A stretch of DNA of 56,666 nt from Deltaproteobacteria bacterium (GCA_031278395.1 JAITKM010000013.1:1-56666), one strand, 5' to 3'. Positions 18,589 through 28,401 are shown, numbered from the stretch's first letter. Program-made: numbers and translations. The notes: generated by a model from the letters alone, not told the origin.

Positions 18589-19257
18589 TCATCTGGAGGA
18601 AGCTAGCCAAGAACAAAGGAGCTTGCGGGCAGATTCGACACCATAAAACTTTTTATTGCCGACAGTAGAAACTGGAAGTATTTGCGAATCCTCAAGCAGA
18701 AGGGATTTTTTAAGGTTGTTTTTAGCATTGGCTAACTCGCGATTAGATAACTTATCTATTTTAGTTAAGAGTAAAAGAAAATTACTATTGTGAAAACTAC
18801 CGTCTTGGCACATTTGAGAAATTAGAATTTCTTCTCGTTCTGGTTGGCGACGACAGTCCAGAAATAAACAAATTCCCTTCAACTGCTGGCGTTCTCGCAG
18901 GTAATGCACAATTTGTTCAGCCCATTTTTTTTGCATCTGAGCATTCACTTTGGCATAACCATAACCAGGTAAGTCAACAATATGTCCCTCAGCTTTTACC
19001 AAATTCTGATTGCAATTTTCTAGTTGATCTAGAACAGACTTAAATTCAATTTTAAAGTAATTAAAGGATTGAGTTTTGCCAGGCGTGTTACTCGTTTTAG
19101 CTAACTTGTTTCTGCCAACAATGGCGTTTAACAAGCTCGATTTTCCAACATTTGAACGTCCCACCAAAGCTACTTCACTTAATTGTGTTTGCGGAAGCTT
19201 AGCAATTTCAAAAACAGAAGTAATAAAAGTAGCGTTAGTTATGTTGTAGGTTTGCAT
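18589..19257 (-). CDS. engB: Ribosome-biogenesis GTPase EngB (YihA/YsxC)
   Basis: 222 residues. GTPase motifs are in order: G1 GRSNVGKSS near residue 33, a Thr in the switch region (SNTPGKTQSFN), G3 DLPGYGYAK and G4 TKIDKL. EngB acts in late 50S ribosomal subunit assembly. It has a slightly longer insert between switch I and G3 (LDQLENCNQNLVKAEG) than the short canonical form. It stands alone, with the H2 hairpin behind its start. Confidence 0.95.
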   Translation of the reverse strand: MQTYNITNATFITSVFEIAKLPQTQLSEVALVGRSNVGKSSLLNAIVGRNKLAKTSNTPGKTQSFNYFKIEFKSVLDQLENCNQNLVKAEGHIVDLPGYGYAKVNAQMQKKWAEQIVHYLRERQQLKGICLFLDCRRQPEREEILISQMCQDGSFHNSNFLLLLTKIDKLSNRELANAKNNLKKSLLLEDSQILPVSTVGNKKFYGVESARKLLCSWLASSR

Positions 19258-19300
19258 GATTTATGTGATTTTATGTAACCGTTCAGGCTATAGTTTTCTA

Positions 19301-19364
19301 CCTTCCCGCATTTTTTTTGCAACGCCAAGAAAAATGCTTTCCTTCCTATTCTAAGAGGGGAACT
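19301..19364. repeat. GC-clamped hairpin, family copy H2
   Basis: GCATTTTT (19308-19315) pairs with AAAAATGC (19330-19337) around a loop containing CAACGCCAAG, flanked by C-rich and G-rich runs. It lies downstream of the LytM gene on the minus strand and upstream of engB, so it could act as a terminator. It resembles H1 and H3 in the GCATTTTT arm and the loop. Confidence 0.45.
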
Positions 19365-20912
19365 TTAGGGGTCTAGTTCTTCTTCTTCTTCATCAATCAC
19401 AACCCAGTCAAAATCAACTTCGTCAGTATTTGAAACGCCTAAGTCGTTTTTGACATCCGCTAATTTATTAAGTACGTGGTCCTTAACCCAACTTCTATCC
19501 CACCACTCAATTGGCGAGACAGCTTGCCCTTGAACTAAAACAGCAAGATAAAGCTTAGCCCCGGCAGCTAAACCAGAATTACCACTCTTGCCAAGGACAG
19601 ATTCACGTTGAACAGAGTCTCCCGCTCTAACATAACTTTCAGACAAATAACCATACATTGAACTTAACCCAAACCCATGGTCAATTATTACTGCCTTACC
19701 ATAAACGCCTAGTTTTCCCGTAAACACTACAACGCCTTCAGCCAATGGCAAAACTTCACTTCCTGTATGCAAAGAAACTTCAAGCCCTTTGGTAATTACC
19801 GAACTAAGCGGATTACTATTGAAATAAAAATTTTTCTTATCGCCATATAAAGACGAAAGCGTATTGTTAATTTGGTTAAAACTACCATTCCAAAGCTTAG
19901 CATGAACTGTATCTGCCGTTAAAGTTCTAATTCGCTCAGTAGTAAGTTTTAAAAACTCTGTATTTAAAAGCTTAAACTTATCCTCTAGGTTTAAATTAGG
20001 ATTATCTTCTATTTTATAAGTTTCAGCCTCGGCCAGATAGTATTGTTCATAAACTCGCCCAGCCTTTTCTAAAAATTCTTTGGAAATTTCAAGATTACGA
20101 ATTGTCTGCGAAACTCGTCGCGTATTATATTTAAATTTAGCCAGCTTTTCATTACCCGCGCTATCGCGGGCGTAAAGTCGAATAATATCTTTTCTTGGAT
20201 TAAAATCCAGGGGGATAGCATAAAATACAAAATAAGCGTTCTTAGCTTTTTCATATTCCGGGCTATATTCCGCTAACGGAAAACCTTTAAAGTATTGATT
20301 ACGGATTTTAATTCCGCTTTCAACTAAATTTTTATCTTCTACTCGATAAACAATTAGTTCAGAACCGCCTTGTGTGCCGTTATGTTGTGTTGTGTAAGCT
20401 GCAATACGTGGAGCTGTAACATCTACCAGATACTCCCAACTAGCTTCGGCGCTATTACTCCAGAATGATTTATCAAAGACCTTGACTTCAATCTTGCCAG
20501 TTTTAAAAGGGAAAATACTGTTTTTGTCTTTATCTTTCGATTTGCCAGACAACTCAACTTCTATTCTATCTTGATAAACATCTTGCTTGAACTCATAACG
20601 CTTATTTAAAATAGTTCGATTCACTCCGCGTTCTGTGGCGCGAATGACAACTTCATCTAGACCCGCGCCTTTATCCGAGACTTCTAGAATGATTTTTGAT
20701 TTTGCTAGACCAAAACCCGCTGGCGCTTGAATGATTTTTAAGGTTGGCGCGTCATTTTCTAAATATTTTTTATAAATGCGTAGTGAAATAACCAGAGCTG
20801 GAATTATTATAAATAATGTAAAAATAACAAAGGCAATCCAAAAGGCTTTATTATTTAATTTTTTAATTTCGGCTAACTCTACTGGGGTTAATTTTTTTTT
20901 AGATTTAAACAT
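19365..20912 (-). CDS. Membrane-anchored LytM (M23) protein, probably inactive
   Basis: 515 residues. One N-terminal transmembrane helix (about 27-48), a large periplasmic region with Ig-like beta segments, helices, and a C-terminal M23/LytM fold (about 370-470). DHGFGLSSMYGYL matches the strand after the first metal ligand. However, the usual H-x(n)-D pair reads SLHTGSEV, without the Asp, and the HxH ligand motif reads LYLAV near 454-458. Two or more zinc ligands appear lost. I infer a non-catalytic LytM, as in EnvC/NlpD-type activators of cell-wall hydrolases. A very acidic tail (DEEEEEL) ends it. Confidence 0.85.
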   Translation of the reverse strand: MFKSKKKLTPVELAEIKKLNNKAFWIAFVIFTLFIIIPALVISLRIYKKYLENDAPTLKIIQAPAGFGLAKSKIILEVSDKGAGLDEVVIRATERGVNRTILNKRYEFKQDVYQDRIEVELSGKSKDKDKNSIFPFKTGKIEVKVFDKSFWSNSAEASWEYLVDVTAPRIAAYTTQHNGTQGGSELIVYRVEDKNLVESGIKIRNQYFKGFPLAEYSPEYEKAKNAYFVFYAIPLDFNPRKDIIRLYARDSAGNEKLAKFKYNTRRVSQTIRNLEISKEFLEKAGRVYEQYYLAEAETYKIEDNPNLNLEDKFKLLNTEFLKLTTERIRTLTADTVHAKLWNGSFNQINNTLSSLYGDKKNFYFNSNPLSSVITKGLEVSLHTGSEVLPLAEGVVVFTGKLGVYGKAVIIDHGFGLSSMYGYLSESYVRAGDSVQRESVLGKSGNSGLAAGAKLYLAVLVQGQAVSPIEWWDRSWVKDHVLNKLADVKNDLGVSNTDEVDFDWVVIDEEEEELDP

Positions 20913-20957
20913 AGTCCTTAGCTTTAAGCTGACAAGCGACGGGAGCGCTCGCCACTA

Positions 20958-22517
20958 CTATAAAATTGGTTCATCATATAAACTATCTTCTTCATTATTA
21001 CCTCTGAGATTAGAACTGCTGAGAACACCGCTAATTATCGCTTCTTCAGTAATTTCGCCATAACCTTCAGCTGCATTTTCAAATGAAGTATACTCGCCAT
21101 GAAAAATCAGCGGAATGGTTCTAGTTTCTCCATTACGATGTTTAGCAATAATTAACTTAGCTTCATTTCTATCTTCTTCTTTTTTAGTTATGGGATATTT
21201 ACGTTGAACAAAAGCAATAATATCCGCATCTTGTTCAATAGCTCCAGATTCTCTTAAATCTGAGAGCAGTGGATCACTGATACCAGTGGTAGTGCGCTTT
21301 TCTACAGCACGACTAAGTTGTGACATAGCCACCACTGGTATTCTTAATTCTTTGGCTAAGGCTTTTAAAGACCTTGAAATTTCCGCGACTTCTTGTTCAC
21401 GATTACGGTCATTACGGCTTGGATTAGCCCGCATTAATTGGAGGTAATCAATAAAAATAATATCTAAATTTTTATCTCGATGTATTCTACGGGCTTTAGC
21501 TCTTAACTCGCCAACTGTAATTGACGGAGTTTCGTCGATAATAATATCAGCTGGACTAATCCTACCGCCAGCATCAGCTAATCTAGCAAAGTCGTCCGTG
21601 GCTAAATATCCGCTACGTATTTTTGAACTCGAAACTCTGGATTCAATACTTAAAATGCGATCGCCAATTTGATCGGCTGACATTTCCAGTGAAAAGAAAG
21701 CCACTCTCTTACCATACTCAACTGCTATTTTACGCACAATCGACAAGGCTAGGGCGGTTTTTCCCATGGCAGGTCTGCCAGCTATAATAATTAGATCTGA
21801 GGGTTGAAATCCAGAAGTTAGTTTATCTAGTTCGGTTAAGCCTGTTTCAACTCCAGTAATTGCGCCTTTATTGTTATATCTGGCTTCAATACGTGGAAAA
21901 GCGTTTTGCATAATATCGCTAATCTTGGTGACGCCATTGTGAGTTCTCACAGATGAAATTTGCAAAATCTTTTCTTCAATATTGTCGATTAAGTCTAAGG
22001 TTTCGCCTTTGTGAGTAAAGGCGCTATCGACAATTTCGCTAGCAGCGTGGATTAATTTTCTACGTAAAGCGGAATCTTTAACAATTTTTGTGTAATAAGC
22101 CGCATTAGCGGAGGTTGGCACAGAGTCAAGCAGGGTAATTAAATAATTAATACCGCCAACGTCTTGTAAGAGGTTGTCCGCTTTAGAAAAAAACTCATTA
22201 TCGTTTTTACCTTTCTCGGCTGTGGTATCTACTTTTTTTAAAAAATTTGCCAAAGTTAAAGTGTCTATTGGTTCACCTTTAGCATTCATTTTGAGCATGG
22301 CAGTAAAGATCGTTTTGTGTGCTTTTTTGTAAAAGTCATCGGCTTGGAGTTTGCCATCAATAATGTAGTTTAGGCTTTCATTATCACGCAAAACGGCTCC
22401 TAACACGGATTGTTCAGCTTCCAAAGAGTGGGGTGGAGTTCGTCCAGCGGATTGTTCTGGAAACTGAATATCTTGAGTTGTGTTTTCAATTAGAATTTCT
22501 GCGGTATTATTACTCAT
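20958..22517 (-). CDS. dnaB: Replicative DNA helicase
   Basis: 519 residues. The N-terminal primase-interacting domain begins PPHSLEAEQSVLGA. A RecA-like ATPase domain follows with GRPAMGKTA (Walker A) and IIFIDYLQLM (Walker B). KHRNGETRTIPLIFHGEYTSF carries the Arg finger region. It has an extra insert between residues 105 and 125 and no sign of an intein. The gene overlaps the upstream TPR lipoprotein gene by 8 bases, so the pair is one transcript. DnaB unwinds DNA at the replication fork. Confidence 0.97.
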   Translation of the reverse strand: MSNNTAEILIENTTQDIQFPEQSAGRTPPHSLEAEQSVLGAVLRDNESLNYIIDGKLQADDFYKKAHKTIFTAMLKMNAKGEPIDTLTLANFLKKVDTTAEKGKNDNEFFSKADNLLQDVGGINYLITLLDSVPTSANAAYYTKIVKDSALRRKLIHAASEIVDSAFTHKGETLDLIDNIEEKILQISSVRTHNGVTKISDIMQNAFPRIEARYNNKGAITGVETGLTELDKLTSGFQPSDLIIIAGRPAMGKTALALSIVRKIAVEYGKRVAFFSLEMSADQIGDRILSIESRVSSSKIRSGYLATDDFARLADAGGRISPADIIIDETPSITVGELRAKARRIHRDKNLDIIFIDYLQLMRANPSRNDRNREQEVAEISRSLKALAKELRIPVVAMSQLSRAVEKRTTTGISDPLLSDLRESGAIEQDADIIAFVQRKYPITKKEEDRNEAKLIIAKHRNGETRTIPLIFHGEYTSFENAAEGYGEITEEAIISGVLSSSNLRGNNEEDSLYDEPIL

Positions 22518-23442
22518 AGCATACTTCCTTAATTAGAATGTGAACATCGTTTTTAAAACTTGTATTCCAGAACTCTGGAAAGTTTTGAGAAAATGAAGAA
22601 CAAAAGGGGCGGTCTTTTTTCTTGAGTTTTGTCAAATCTTTGCTGGCGTCAGTTAACAGGATAATGGCTTTAGCGGTATAATATTCTTCTAAATTATAAT
22701 CAAAGAGTTTTAAAATTTTATTAACTTGGCAAAAGGCGGAGTTTTTTTTGCCATTGGAGTATAAACTAATAGCATATAAATTGTTGAGACTAACAGATTT
22801 TAGTTTTTTTTCTTTGAGATTGAAAATTAAAAATTCTTCAGCTTCTTCTGTTTGGTCTAGGGCTAAGAGTAACTTGGCGTATTGTTCGGCGTAATAAGTA
22901 TTTGGTTCAGTTTCAAAGGCGAGTTTTGAATATCGGATTGCGGTTGGGTTAAGATTTTGTAAATGGTAGATTAAAGATATATTTTGATAGATGAGCGCCA
23001 GGTCAGTTTTAGTGAGTTGGGTTTTAGTTTTGAGAAGTTCAGTATATAATTGTAGAGCTTGGTCTGTAGAGCCTTCTTGATAGAGTAGGTAAGCTAGATT
23101 AATTTGGGCGTTAATATTTGCGGGGTCTAAAGTTAATGCTTTTTCAAAATAAGTTTTAGCTTCTGACAGATTTTTTTGTTTGAGTAAGGCGTAGCCTAAG
23201 TCGTTATATATTCCAGAGTTGTTGTCATTTAAGGATAAGGCTTTTTTAAATTCTATTTCTGCGGCTTGGTATCTGTTTTGATCGGCTAGGTCTTTTCCTT
23301 TTTTAATGATACTTAATAATTCGATTTGTTGTGCGTTCTCTGGGTCAGTAGTAATTTTTTGTGGTGGAGTAATACAGGCGGTTGGGAGAAAGAAGAATAA
23401 TGAGATAACGAAAATATAGTTGATTGTTTTGTCTAAACACAT
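22510..23442 (-). CDS. TPR lipoprotein
   Basis: 310 residues. Lipobox LPTAC (Cys about residue 23) ends a short signal. At least four tetratricopeptide repeats follow (for example YNDLGYALLKQKNLSEAKTY and INLAYLLYQEGSTDQALQLY). This resembles PilF/Tgl-type outer-membrane TPR lipoproteins that help assemble pili or secretins, but no pilus gene is present. It overlaps dnaB by 8 bases. The function is unassigned beyond protein-protein interaction. Confidence 0.85.
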   Translation of the reverse strand: MCLDKTINYIFVISLFFFLPTACITPPQKITTDPENAQQIELLSIIKKGKDLADQNRYQAAEIEFKKALSLNDNNSGIYNDLGYALLKQKNLSEAKTYFEKALTLDPANINAQINLAYLLYQEGSTDQALQLYTELLKTKTQLTKTDLALIYQNISLIYHLQNLNPTAIRYSKLAFETEPNTYYAEQYAKLLLALDQTEEAEEFLIFNLKEKKLKSVSLNNLYAISLYSNGKKNSAFCQVNKILKLFDYNLEEYYTAKAIILLTDASKDLTKLKKKDRPFCSSFSQNFPEFWNTSFKNDVHILIKEVCYE

Positions 23443-23572
23443 CGATGCTGACCAATAGTATGTTTAACTAACGTCGTTAATATTAAAAAAGTATGGTAAA
23501 GTAGTCGCCGAACATACTTGTTTGGAATGGATAAAGCAACAAAATCACACTTCTGCTGCTGATCTATTCTGG

Positions 23573-23749
23573 TTGACTATTTCTGGAGAAAAAAATAAAA
23601 AAATTCTGGAAATTCTGGTATGGGGTTACTTTATTTATTATCTTTTTTATAATTTGTTAAAACTACAATATATTGAATTTATTTGTTATTCTTTGAAAAA
23701 AAATTAAAAGTTTATATTTAAAAGTAACCCCATACCAGATGACCAGATG
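23573..23749. repeat. Stuttered-end intergenic repeat, copy 2 (complete)
   Basis: The left end GGTATGGGGTTACTTT starts at 23617 and the right end AAAAGTAACCCCATACC ends at 23736. The two ends are perfect inverse complements here. Both borders are stuttered: AAATTCTGG twice on the left (23601-23618, with further TTTCTGG copies outward at 23580) and ACCAGATG twice on the right (23734-23749). The open frame across it (23522-23707) has no recognisable protein and is rejected as a gene. Confidence 0.8.
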
Positions 23750-23818
23750 AATCCAGAGCTATTAACATCTTAAATTTATGTATTATTCTTTAGATTTGGT
23801 CTTTATGTGAAAGTATAT

Positions 23819-23865
23819 GAAATAACCCTGTACCAAAGAAAACCCCAAAGAAAACCAAAGAAAAA
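23819..23865. repeat. Stuttered-end repeat, right end only
   Basis: AAATAACCCTGTACC is followed by three copies of CCAAAGAAAA. No matching left end is found between 23750 and 23818, so this is a half-element or a nested remnant next to copy 2. The remainder of 23866-24100 is AT-rich with no gene visible; it must hold the purC promoter. Confidence 0.65.
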
Positions 23866-24116
23866 TAAATCACAATTTTTTGAGGTATTTCCCTTGATTT
23901 TTAGTAAAAAATTCTATACTGAACTGCTGCTTAAATTTATTATATTTTAGTAGAAGTGCGTATTTGTTTCTCTGTTATAGAGTAATTTTAGTGATTTTAT
24001 AATAGGGAAACAAAATTCTTGAAAAAGGTTTTATGTTCCTTTGTTGAATTTCTAGTTTTCGCGGAAAACTTGTTTATTCAATAAATTTAGTTTTTGAAAA
24101 AGGAATGAGGTTTATT

Positions 24117-25085
24117 ATGAAAGGGTTAATTGATATTGACCTAACTAAGCTTGGCCTTAAAAATGTTAGGAAAGGCAAGGTCAGAACGCTGGGCGAGTTT
24201 GGTGATAAATTTATAGCAGTTACAACAGACAGGTTGTCAGCCTTTAATGTTGTTTCTACTCAAGCAGTTCCCTTTAAAGGGCAGTGTTTGAACGCCCAAA
24301 GTAGGTATTTCTTCAATGAATGTGAAAACATAATTAAGCCTTGGGCAGGGACGATTTCTCACCCACTCCTGTTAATTGGAGAAAAGTTGGAAATCATTCC
24401 ATTCGAATTCATCTATCGAGCAATCCTCACTGGATCGCTTGCAGATGATTATGCTCGCGGGGAGCGCGGGGAAGTTTATGGAATTAAACTCCCAGATAAT
24501 TTGAAGAGAAACCATTTTTTTGAAAAGCCAATTTTTACGCCAACCAGAAAATCTGAGTTTGACGAAAAAATCTCCGTAGACACGATGTTTGAGGAGGCTA
24601 AATCAGGTAAAATTCAGGGAAAGAGAATAATTTCTCCTATTATAAAGGAGGCGATAGATGTTGGATTTGCGTTGTTCTACAGAATCCAAAATCTGTTAAA
24701 TGATAAAAACCTGATTCTTGCAGATTGTAAGTTAGAGTTTGGAATTAGTAGTGACTCAAGATTAATGTGGGCTGACGAAGCCCCAACAGGTGATTCAGCT
24801 AGATTTTTTGATCGAGCAGAGTTTGAAGAGGCTGTTGCCGAAGGAAGAGAACCTGTTCAGTTATCAAAAGAATACCTTCGTCAAATCTTGAAGAAAATGG
24901 GATGGACTGGCGGAACGCCTGTAATGCCGATTTTCTCAGAAGAGGAGATATCCGAAACAAGTAAACGTTATCTTGAGCTTACTAAACTAATTAGAGGGAA
25001 ACCTGTTAGCAAATTGGATTATGACATAAATCAAGAGGAGGTAATAGTTAGTATTATCTCAGATTATTTAGGTTGTATTAGATAA
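24117..25085 (+). CDS. purC: SAICAR synthase
   Basis: I use the ATG at 24117 (322 residues) because GGAATGAGG ends six bases before it; the ATG at 24105 lies inside that ribosome site. The enzyme joins aspartate to CAIR in purine synthesis. Motifs present are RKGKVRTLGEF (ATP loop), SLADDYARGERGEVYG, LADCKLEFG and WADEAPTGDSARFF (matching DE...PDSSRF). Length is in the long (about 300-residue) class. It stands alone, away from other pur genes, and is followed by a strong terminator. This isolation fits independent acquisition, but that is inference. Confidence 0.95.
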   Translation: MKGLIDIDLTKLGLKNVRKGKVRTLGEFGDKFIAVTTDRLSAFNVVSTQAVPFKGQCLNAQSRYFFNECENIIKPWAGTISHPLLLIGEKLEIIPFEFIYRAILTGSLADDYARGERGEVYGIKLPDNLKRNHFFEKPIFTPTRKSEFDEKISVDTMFEEAKSGKIQGKRIISPIIKEAIDVGFALFYRIQNLLNDKNLILADCKLEFGISSDSRLMWADEAPTGDSARFFDRAEFEEAVAEGREPVQLSKEYLRQILKKMGWTGGTPVMPIFSEEEISETSKRYLELTKLIRGKPVSKLDYDINQEEVIVSIISDYLGCIR

Positions 25086-25097
25086 CCGGTGCTTTCG

Positions 25098-25143
25098 AAA
25101 AAAGGTTATTTCGTTTAGTCATACTAAATGAAATAACCTTTTT
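25098..25143 (+). terminator. Rho-independent terminator of purC
   Basis: AAAAAGGTTATTTCGTTTAG pairs with the segment ending AAATAACCTTTTT, with one or two mismatches and a short CATAC-containing loop. The T-run follows on the plus strand. It begins 13 bases after the purC stop. Confidence 0.85.
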
Positions 25144-25310
25144 AAATTTATGATGTTTTATAAGAATTTTGTTTCTAATATTTTGTTGATTATGCCTTTT
25201 GTTAAGAAACACAGCCAGTTTTATGTTTAGAACTCTTTGTGTTGTAGTAGCATGTAACATTTAAAACCTTACAGCTCCCTAAATTTGAACATCTCCAAAG
25301 TTATAGTGAA

Positions 25311-26741
25311 TTATTTCCCCACAGCTCTTTCTAGTCTGGCAATAGCTACATTATAGTCATACAGCGCACTGATTTTATTATTGCACGCGTCAGTTAGATC
25401 ATATTGGGACTGCAAAACATCTAACTGTATTCCAACTCCTGCGTCTTTGCTGGCTTTGGCAAGACGTAAGCTTTCTTCAGCTTGTTCTGTAACTTTGGTC
25501 GACGCTTCTAATAAGGCTTTAGCTTCTACAAAGCTTGAATAGGCGCGCCTAACTTCAACTTCAATCGTCAGCTGTTGGTTAGATTTATTGGTTTTTAAAA
25601 TGTTTTTGTCGGCAATGGCTTGTTCAACTTGCGCAGTTGTCCCAAAACCATCAAACAAATTCCAAGAGGCAAGCGCGCCGACTTTCCAGCCAGCAGCGGC
25701 ATCGTCGTAAAATGTATGAGATAAATTTTTGTTGGCTAGCCCGTAGCTCGCAAAAATATTGATTTTGGGTAGATAGCCTGCTCGATTGGCCAGAATAACT
25801 TTATCTTGGGCGGCAATTGCCGCGTATAGCTCCTCAAGTTCAGCGCGATTACTTTGAGCTATTTCGAGGGCTTTATCCAGGTTAATATTATAAGGCTTAT
25901 CTTTTAACTCACCTTTAATATCTAAGAGTATTTGCGATTCTGTTTCAATATCACTTAACCCCAGCACTTGTCGTAACTCCTCAATAGTTATGCGATAAGA
26001 ATTCTGAGCCCGAATTAAAGGCACTTTACTGTTAGCTAAAGCAACTTCTGCTCTAAGAACATTAAATTCCGGCACAACTCCAGCTTTAAATTTATTTTTT
26101 TCCGAAATTAATTCTTTAGAAAGTAATTCTACTAGTTGTTCCTGAACTTCAATTCTGTTACGAGCGAGCAGAGCAGAGTAAAAAATAGTTTTTATATTAA
26201 ATATCGTATCTTCTACAATCCATTTTAGTTTTTTCTTTAAAGAATCCAGCATTAAATTTTCTTTTTGTAGCAAAGCTAAATTTTTTCCACCTGCAAAAAG
26301 CGTTTGATTGATTGTAGCATCTGCATCCCAAAGATTCTCAGTAACTCTGCCGTTTGTGCCAGAGATTTTTTTTAACATTTCGTCATCAATTTTAGTGGCG
26401 CTGGTATTTAATGTCAGGCTTGGAAGCAGCTGGGAAAGTGCCACTTTTTGGATAGCATTTTGTTTAACGATATTTTTTTTAGCAATTTTTATATTATTGT
26501 TATTACGTAAGGCAAAATTAATGCAATCGTCGAGAGTGAACGTATATTTACTGGTTTGATTAGTTGATAGCGGGGGAAGCTCGCCAATTAGCTCAGAGTG
26601 GTTATCCCTGGCAGTTTCATCTGCCAGGTGGATAGTTTTATTAATTTTATCCTGAATACTTTGTGTTTCTATAGAGTATGCTTGAGAAGAAACACTCCCC
26701 CCAATAATAAATATAAATAATGTCCACCGTGCTATTTTCAT
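25311..26741 (-). CDS. Outer-membrane efflux protein, TolC family
   Basis: 476 residues. The signal peptide ends near SSQAYS. Two outer-membrane-efflux domains follow: LDDCINFALRNNNNIKIAKK opens the first and LDKALEIAQSNRAELEELYA opens the second. The YLPKINIFASYGLANKN segment is typical. It would form an export channel. It is the second gene of a minus-strand pair, 7 bases after the flotillin gene, and no pump is adjacent. It may serve the orphan adaptor at 35.4 kb, which is only a guess. Confidence 0.9.
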   Translation of the reverse strand: MKIARWTLFIFIIGGSVSSQAYSIETQSIQDKINKTIHLADETARDNHSELIGELPPLSTNQTSKYTFTLDDCINFALRNNNNIKIAKKNIVKQNAIQKVALSQLLPSLTLNTSATKIDDEMLKKISGTNGRVTENLWDADATINQTLFAGGKNLALLQKENLMLDSLKKKLKWIVEDTIFNIKTIFYSALLARNRIEVQEQLVELLSKELISEKNKFKAGVVPEFNVLRAEVALANSKVPLIRAQNSYRITIEELRQVLGLSDIETESQILLDIKGELKDKPYNINLDKALEIAQSNRAELEELYAAIAAQDKVILANRAGYLPKINIFASYGLANKNLSHTFYDDAAAGWKVGALASWNLFDGFGTTAQVEQAIADKNILKTNKSNQQLTIEVEVRRAYSSFVEAKALLEASTKVTEQAEESLRLAKASKDAGVGIQLDVLQSQYDLTDACNNKISALYDYNVAIARLERAVGK

Positions 26742-26748
26742 TGTTTTG

Positions 26749-28182
26749 TTATTTTCTATTTAGAACGCTACCCAGTCCATCCACAAACTTCTCACCAGCA
26801 GGCGTGCCTTTTAAGCCTTCCAAAGCGCTCCCCAAAGCTAAACCACCTTTAGTTGAGAAAATTTCCATGGCTGACTTTAAACCACTGTCCACACTTCCGC
26901 CGTTAGCAATAACTTTAATATCAGCTCGTCCTAAATTCTTTGCTTGTTCAATTCCTATTTTCTCATTTGCTTCAACCTGACGCACAGATACTAAATACTT
27001 CTGATATGGTTCGTTAGCGCCTACCTTTTCAGCTAAGGTAACTTGTGCCACAACCGAAGCCAACTCTTTTTCCTTTAAAGCTACTGCCACGGCTTTACCT
27101 TCAAGCTCAATACCTTGAGACTCTTTTTGTTTAGCCACCAAAGCTGCAGCAGCTTCTAATTCAATCGCTGTTTTTTTACCTTCAGCTTCAGTAATAAAGA
27201 CAGCCTTATGACCATTTGCCTCGGTCATGGCAACATTCTTAGTTGCTTCAGCCTTAATTTCTGCGACAGACCTATCTTCTTCTGCCTTAACAATATTAGC
27301 TTCCTTTTTAATTGTTGCCATTTGAACTTGCTTGACTTGCTCTACAGCCATTTGCTTTTCAGTCGTAATTTTGGCTTGTTCAGTAATATCCTGCTCAGCT
27401 TTTTCTTTAGCAATCCCAATGGTTCTTGAAACTTCGGCTTGTTTTTTACCAACATCCTCTTTAGCTGACTCATTCTTCAAAGCTACTTCTCGTGAAGCTT
27501 CAATCTCAGCTTGTTCAGCTTTTTTTCTGTTTTCAGCCACCTCTGTCCTGGACTCCATTTCAATCTGAGATTTCTTTTTAGCCATAATATTTTCAATAAC
27601 TCGGCTATCTTTAGTGTCACGAATATCCATTAACTCAATACTTTTTACTGGCACGACGCCCCACGCCTCAAGTTGTTGCGTTACTTCTTCGGTGAATTTT
27701 GCTCCGTAAATACTTCTTTCTGACATGATGCTTTCCAAATCAGATTTAGCTAGTAGACTTCTCACAGCGCCACGCACAATATCAGTCAACTGTTTGTGTA
27801 ATTCTCCGAACGACGATACGCGACTGGCTGCAACATCTGAATTGTCTATTCTAAAGAAGGCTTTCACATCAACCACAAACGGCAAACGCCCTTTATCGTA
27901 GGCTTCGTAATTTATTAAATCAATATCAAAAACAGAAATAGGATAACTTACAACTGAAACACCTATGAATGGCATCCATGAAGGCCATTCATAGTATTTA
28001 TTACCTGCCGAACTATTTTTGCCATATGAAGTAGCAGATTTAGCTCTTTGCACAATATCTACCTGATTAGTTGGAACTACGCGCCTTAAACTTAAGATTG
28101 CATAGATTATCCATGCTCCAAATAACGCTAAGATAATCAAAAAGAAAAAACTTATAACTGCTGCTTCAAATGACTCAAACAT
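26749..28182 (-). CDS. Flotillin-like SPFH-domain membrane protein
   Basis: I choose the ATG at 28182 (477 residues) because GGAGAA precedes it at good spacing; the longer frame adds 26 residues with no support. One N-terminal transmembrane segment is followed by an SPFH domain (DVKAFFRIDNSDVAASR... RGAVRSLLAKSDLESIM). A long Ala/Glu/Lys-rich coiled coil (about 190-400) with AEAK/EA repeats comes next. This is the flotillin/YqiK architecture, which scaffolds membrane microdomains. Typically a NfeD partner is adjacent; here the partner is a TolC gene 7 bases downstream. Confidence 0.9.
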   Translation of the reverse strand: MFESFEAAVISFFFLIILALFGAWIIYAILSLRRVVPTNQVDIVQRAKSATSYGKNSSAGNKYYEWPSWMPFIGVSVVSYPISVFDIDLINYEAYDKGRLPFVVDVKAFFRIDNSDVAASRVSSFGELHKQLTDIVRGAVRSLLAKSDLESIMSERSIYGAKFTEEVTQQLEAWGVVPVKSIELMDIRDTKDSRVIENIMAKKKSQIEMESRTEVAENRKKAEQAEIEASREVALKNESAKEDVGKKQAEVSRTIGIAKEKAEQDITEQAKITTEKQMAVEQVKQVQMATIKKEANIVKAEEDRSVAEIKAEATKNVAMTEANGHKAVFITEAEGKKTAIELEAAAALVAKQKESQGIELEGKAVAVALKEKELASVVAQVTLAEKVGANEPYQKYLVSVRQVEANEKIGIEQAKNLGRADIKVIANGGSVDSGLKSAMEIFSTKGGLALGSALEGLKGTPAGEKFVDGLGSVLNRK

Positions 28183-28336
28183 AAATTGTTCTCCATTATT
28201 ATTTATTAGTTTATCATGTTCTACGCCTAACTCGACTAAGGAGATAATCGTGTATAGCACAGACTAAGAGCTTAAGATGTTCTTGTGATGAAATTATTTA
28301 GAGAAAATATTCAGAAAAGTTTTGGAAGTTATTTCT

Positions 28337-28351
28337 GGTATGGGGTTATTT
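28337..28351. repeat. Stuttered-end repeat, left end only
   Basis: GGTATGGGGTTATTT, preceded by imperfect TTTTGGAAG and TTTCTGG units, matches the family's left end. No right end follows before the methyltransferase stop at 28402, so the copy is truncated. Confidence 0.6.
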
Positions 28352-28401
28352 CCATATAACAACACTATCAGTTAGTATGCAACGTCTAAAACTAGCTACA
28401 T

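Noticed and set aside
23522-23707. 61-codon open frame on the plus strand
   Set aside because: It lies across repeat copy 2 and reads through its terminal motif; no ribosome site and no recognisable protein.
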